Part shown: in pieces, positions 62,343-64,000 of the stretch | Layout of the letters: each line of letters begins with the position of its first letter | Position numbering within the stretch: the first letter of the stretch is position 1 | NCBI GenBank assembly: GCA_022702545.1 | Contig: JAHRBC010000002.1 | Location: 7,812,001-7,876,000, forward strand | Direction: 5' to 3' | DNA from: Phycomyces nitens | Taxonomy: Eukaryota; Mucoromycota; Mucoromycetes; Mucorales; Phycomycetaceae | DNA length: 64,000 nucleotides | Notes under the pieces: generated by a model | Databases searched by the model: none | What the model was told of the DNA's origin: nothing | What the model saw: the letters and a program-made list of their open reading frames with translations, nothing else | Made by a program: the position numbers and the translations under genes

Positions 62343-62647
62343 GGGGGGAGGGGAGTAGAATAGAAACTCAATTGTATGTGCTGCAAAAAAAGAAAAAAAA
62401 GTACTTGTGCGGTGTTTTGGCCATATCAGAATGTATAAATAGCTTATTCGAGTCAGATTAAAGTCAATTTTCTGCGACAGGTCAGATGTCCAGCCAAAAG
62501 TGTTACCTGCAAAGATGGAGCGTGCGGAGCATGGCAAGGACAGAATGGCTGCTGGTGACGCAATCAGCCGCTGTGCATTAGACAAAGGTGCCAAGATAAT
62601 AGCTGCAGATTCGTCTTGATTTGCCCCCCATACTCTTCTTTCTCTAG
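62014..62647. other. Divergent promoter region with G-rich and TAA repeats
   Basis: Between the leftward glycosyltransferase-like gene and the rightward lectin gene. It contains T-runs at about 62127-62150, a G-rich patch (GGGGGGGGAGGGGAGGGG type) at about 62236-62266 and (AAT)n at about 62311-62338. A TATAAATAG box at 62433-62441 is about 210 bases before the lectin start. An untranslated or short coding first exon for the lectin gene may lie between 62460 and 62590. Confidence 0.55.
62433..62441 (+). promoter_or_regulatory. TATA box candidate for the lectin gene
   Basis: TATAAATAG is a good TATA-box match upstream of the rightward lectin gene. It supports transcription starting near 62465 and hence a spliced 5' leader, because the assigned ATG at 62648 directly follows a TCTCTAG acceptor-like sequence. 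Confidence 0.45.
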
Positions 62648-64000
62648 ATGACCAGATATCTCAAGGACTTTCCAAGTGGCTTTTTCTATATACGCAGCAA
62701 AGAAAAGCCAATGGCCATGGATGTGAATGACGGCAGCATGCTGGTAGATATCCGCCTATATATTATATAGATATATATATATAAATAAATAATATAAAAA
62801 TGGATTGGAAGCTTGTAACCCAAACGTCCTTTAAAAGGCACTAATGCTATAATAAACGCGTTTCTTTTTATGTACATGTATATATATATACATGTACACT
62901 CTTTAGAATGACGCCCACATCATTATATGGCCCCAGGTAAGAGAGCGTCTTTTATCATTACTGACTGTCTACTGACTGTCTACTGACTGATCTCTAGAAA
63001 TACGTGGACAGCATCAACCAGGTAGGCATTTTATGGTCAAATCACATGTTCATTGTCTGTCTAGCTTTGGATGCACGAAAATGGATTCCTGCTGAACAAG
63101 AAATCTGGCCTGGGTGAGTACAGAAAGTGCTACGTTCACAAAACACACACATACCCAAAGAAACTGCTCCGTTTAGGCTCACCAGCATTTATTTTTATTT
63201 TATTTGTATTTTTATTTTTTGCAGCCTTGGATATCAGAGGAGGTTTGAAACAAGCCATCATCAGCCTCAGAAGGCTTGCGCTGACCACCATCTCACAGGC
63301 GATATTAAAAAGGACAAGACTCTTGTTCAATATAGCCGCAAACCCGGACTGGCTCATAACCAACGATGGAAATTCCAGGATGGCTTCATATTCCCCGCAG
63401 CAGCCCCTCATCTCAGCCTAGACATACGGGTAAGACAATCATACAGAATTTCATTATCTAAGCTGCTTTAGGGGGGAGACTATAAAGAAGGCAATTTTAT
63501 CTTTCTCAACACAAAGACCATTGGACTCTCTACCCAACAATGGCTTATCGAACCCTTTGAGAACGAAAGATCCCTTCAAGACCTTGAGCTGCTCCGTCCA
63601 CCAGGTATAGATATTGAAGCCAACTCCTTCTCCGCTATGTCTATTTATTTATTTATACATGTATATATAGTCAAACTGTCTACTGCTCCGACTTTAAGTC
63701 CAGATGATCTTTATGATTGCTATCGTCAGGTCTACCGCCAGCATACTCCCGACCCAACCCTAGACCAGGTTGCAGGAGCAGCTGCTTTCCAGGCAAGTGG
63801 TCTCATCTGGCACGCCCTTTATTGACAGTTCCCTAGGCCATTCGGATCTATCTTCAGCAGCAAAAGGCACAAAAGCAACCGGGTGGGGAGCCAAAGGAAG
63901 CCTTGCAGGGATTGGTGGCACAAGAAGTAAGGCTGGCCTAAATAATCTCTTGCTGATGTGGTGTATAGGTAATCCGGCTGTTGGAGGCTGTGCCAGAGGC
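62648..64000 (+). CDS. Ricin B-like lectin fused to CipC/DUF3759-like tail, 3' end off window
   Basis: Exons 62648-62743, 62907-62936, 62998-63021, 63065-63113, 63225-63242, 63299-63429, 63472-63604, 63671-63792, 63837-63926 and 63969 onward, in frame to the window end. The N-terminal part is a beta-trefoil with repeated units: FPSGFFYIRSKEKPMAMDV, then AHIIMWPQKYVDSINQLW, ENGFLLNKKSGLALDIRGGD, HNQRWKFQDGFIF and LSLDIRGGDYKEG, the QxW and LDI-GG pattern of ricin-B lectins. After ELLRPPG comes LSPDDLYDCYRQVY, DQVAGAAAFQAIRIYLQQQ and GLVAQEVIRLLEA, resembling the CipC/DUF3759 helical domain. Exons of 18-30 nt are accepted on phase. The intron at 63793-63836 is GC-AG (GCAAGT). The start directly follows an acceptor-like TCTCTAG, so an upstream exon may exist. 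Carbohydrate binding is inferred; no signal peptide is seen. Confidence 0.78.

Noticed and set aside
62151..62594. 147-codon minus-strand frame in the lectin promoter
   Set aside because: Driven by (TAA)n and G/A-rich repeats (poly-Tyr, poly-Pro); no domain, and it occupies a divergent promoter.

Overview
This window is nuclear DNA of an early-diverging filamentous fungus. Mucoromycota (Mucorales-like) fits best; the exact genus is a guess. The reasons are many short introns (mostly about 45-110 nt) with GTAAGT-type donors, AT-rich intergenic DNA full of TA and TAA/ATT microsatellites, and gene types seen in that group: an ERT1/AcuK-type zinc-cluster regulator, a Pho85-type cyclin, a ricin-B-like lectin joined to a CipC-like tail, and Tc1/mariner and LINE relics. 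I see no bacterial operons, CRISPR arrays or rRNA genes, and I recognised no tRNA. Exon coordinates were assembled by hand from splice consensus, reading phase and remembered family conservation.

Layout, left to right. 1-7.4 kb: partial KpsF/GutQ-type sugar-phosphate isomerase (-), O-fucosyltransferase-like protein (-), COX16 (+), cornichon/ERV14 (+), second O-fucosyltransferase-like protein (-). 8.2-9.4 kb: broken Tc1 transposase. 11.1-19.5 kb: cytosolic aspartate aminotransferase (+), Pcl-type cyclin (-), dihydroxyacetone kinase (+), ERT1/AcuK-like gluconeogenesis regulator (-). 19.5-24.7 kb: gene-poor AT-rich DNA with a long (TAA)n. 24.7-31.8 kb: LSM1, a small membrane-like protein, an EFM2-like methyltransferase, a bHLH factor, an M28 aminopeptidase, TRAPP subunit BET5 and a small HTH-like ORF. 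32.9-40.1 kb: a large disordered protein with a TPX2-like N-terminus, two tandem dienelactone hydrolase genes, and the exosome cofactor C1D/LRP1. 42-49.5 kb: QCR2, dUTPase and a DUG1-like dipeptidase. 49.9-53.9 kb: a second Tc1 relic abutting a decayed LINE. 56.5-64 kb: casein kinase I, an orphan ORF, exosome CSL4, a Golgi-type glycosyltransferase-like protein and a partial lectin/CipC fusion.

The genes are mostly unrelated housekeeping genes. Loose themes are carbon metabolism (DAK, AAT2, ERT1), RNA decay (LSM1, C1D, CSL4), ER/Golgi traffic and glycosylation (ERV14, BET5, three glycosyltransferase-like proteins) and mitochondrial respiration (COX16, QCR2).

The most unusual signals are in gene structure. 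The ERT1-like gene needs a 4-nt microexon to encode its conserved C-terminus. Four introns use GC-AG borders, all with GCAAGT, and one of them is GT-AG at the same position in a tandem paralogue. A TPX2-like spindle-protein motif opens an otherwise unrecognisable 835-aa protein. The TRAPP subunit BET5 carries two low-complexity insertions that nearly double its length.
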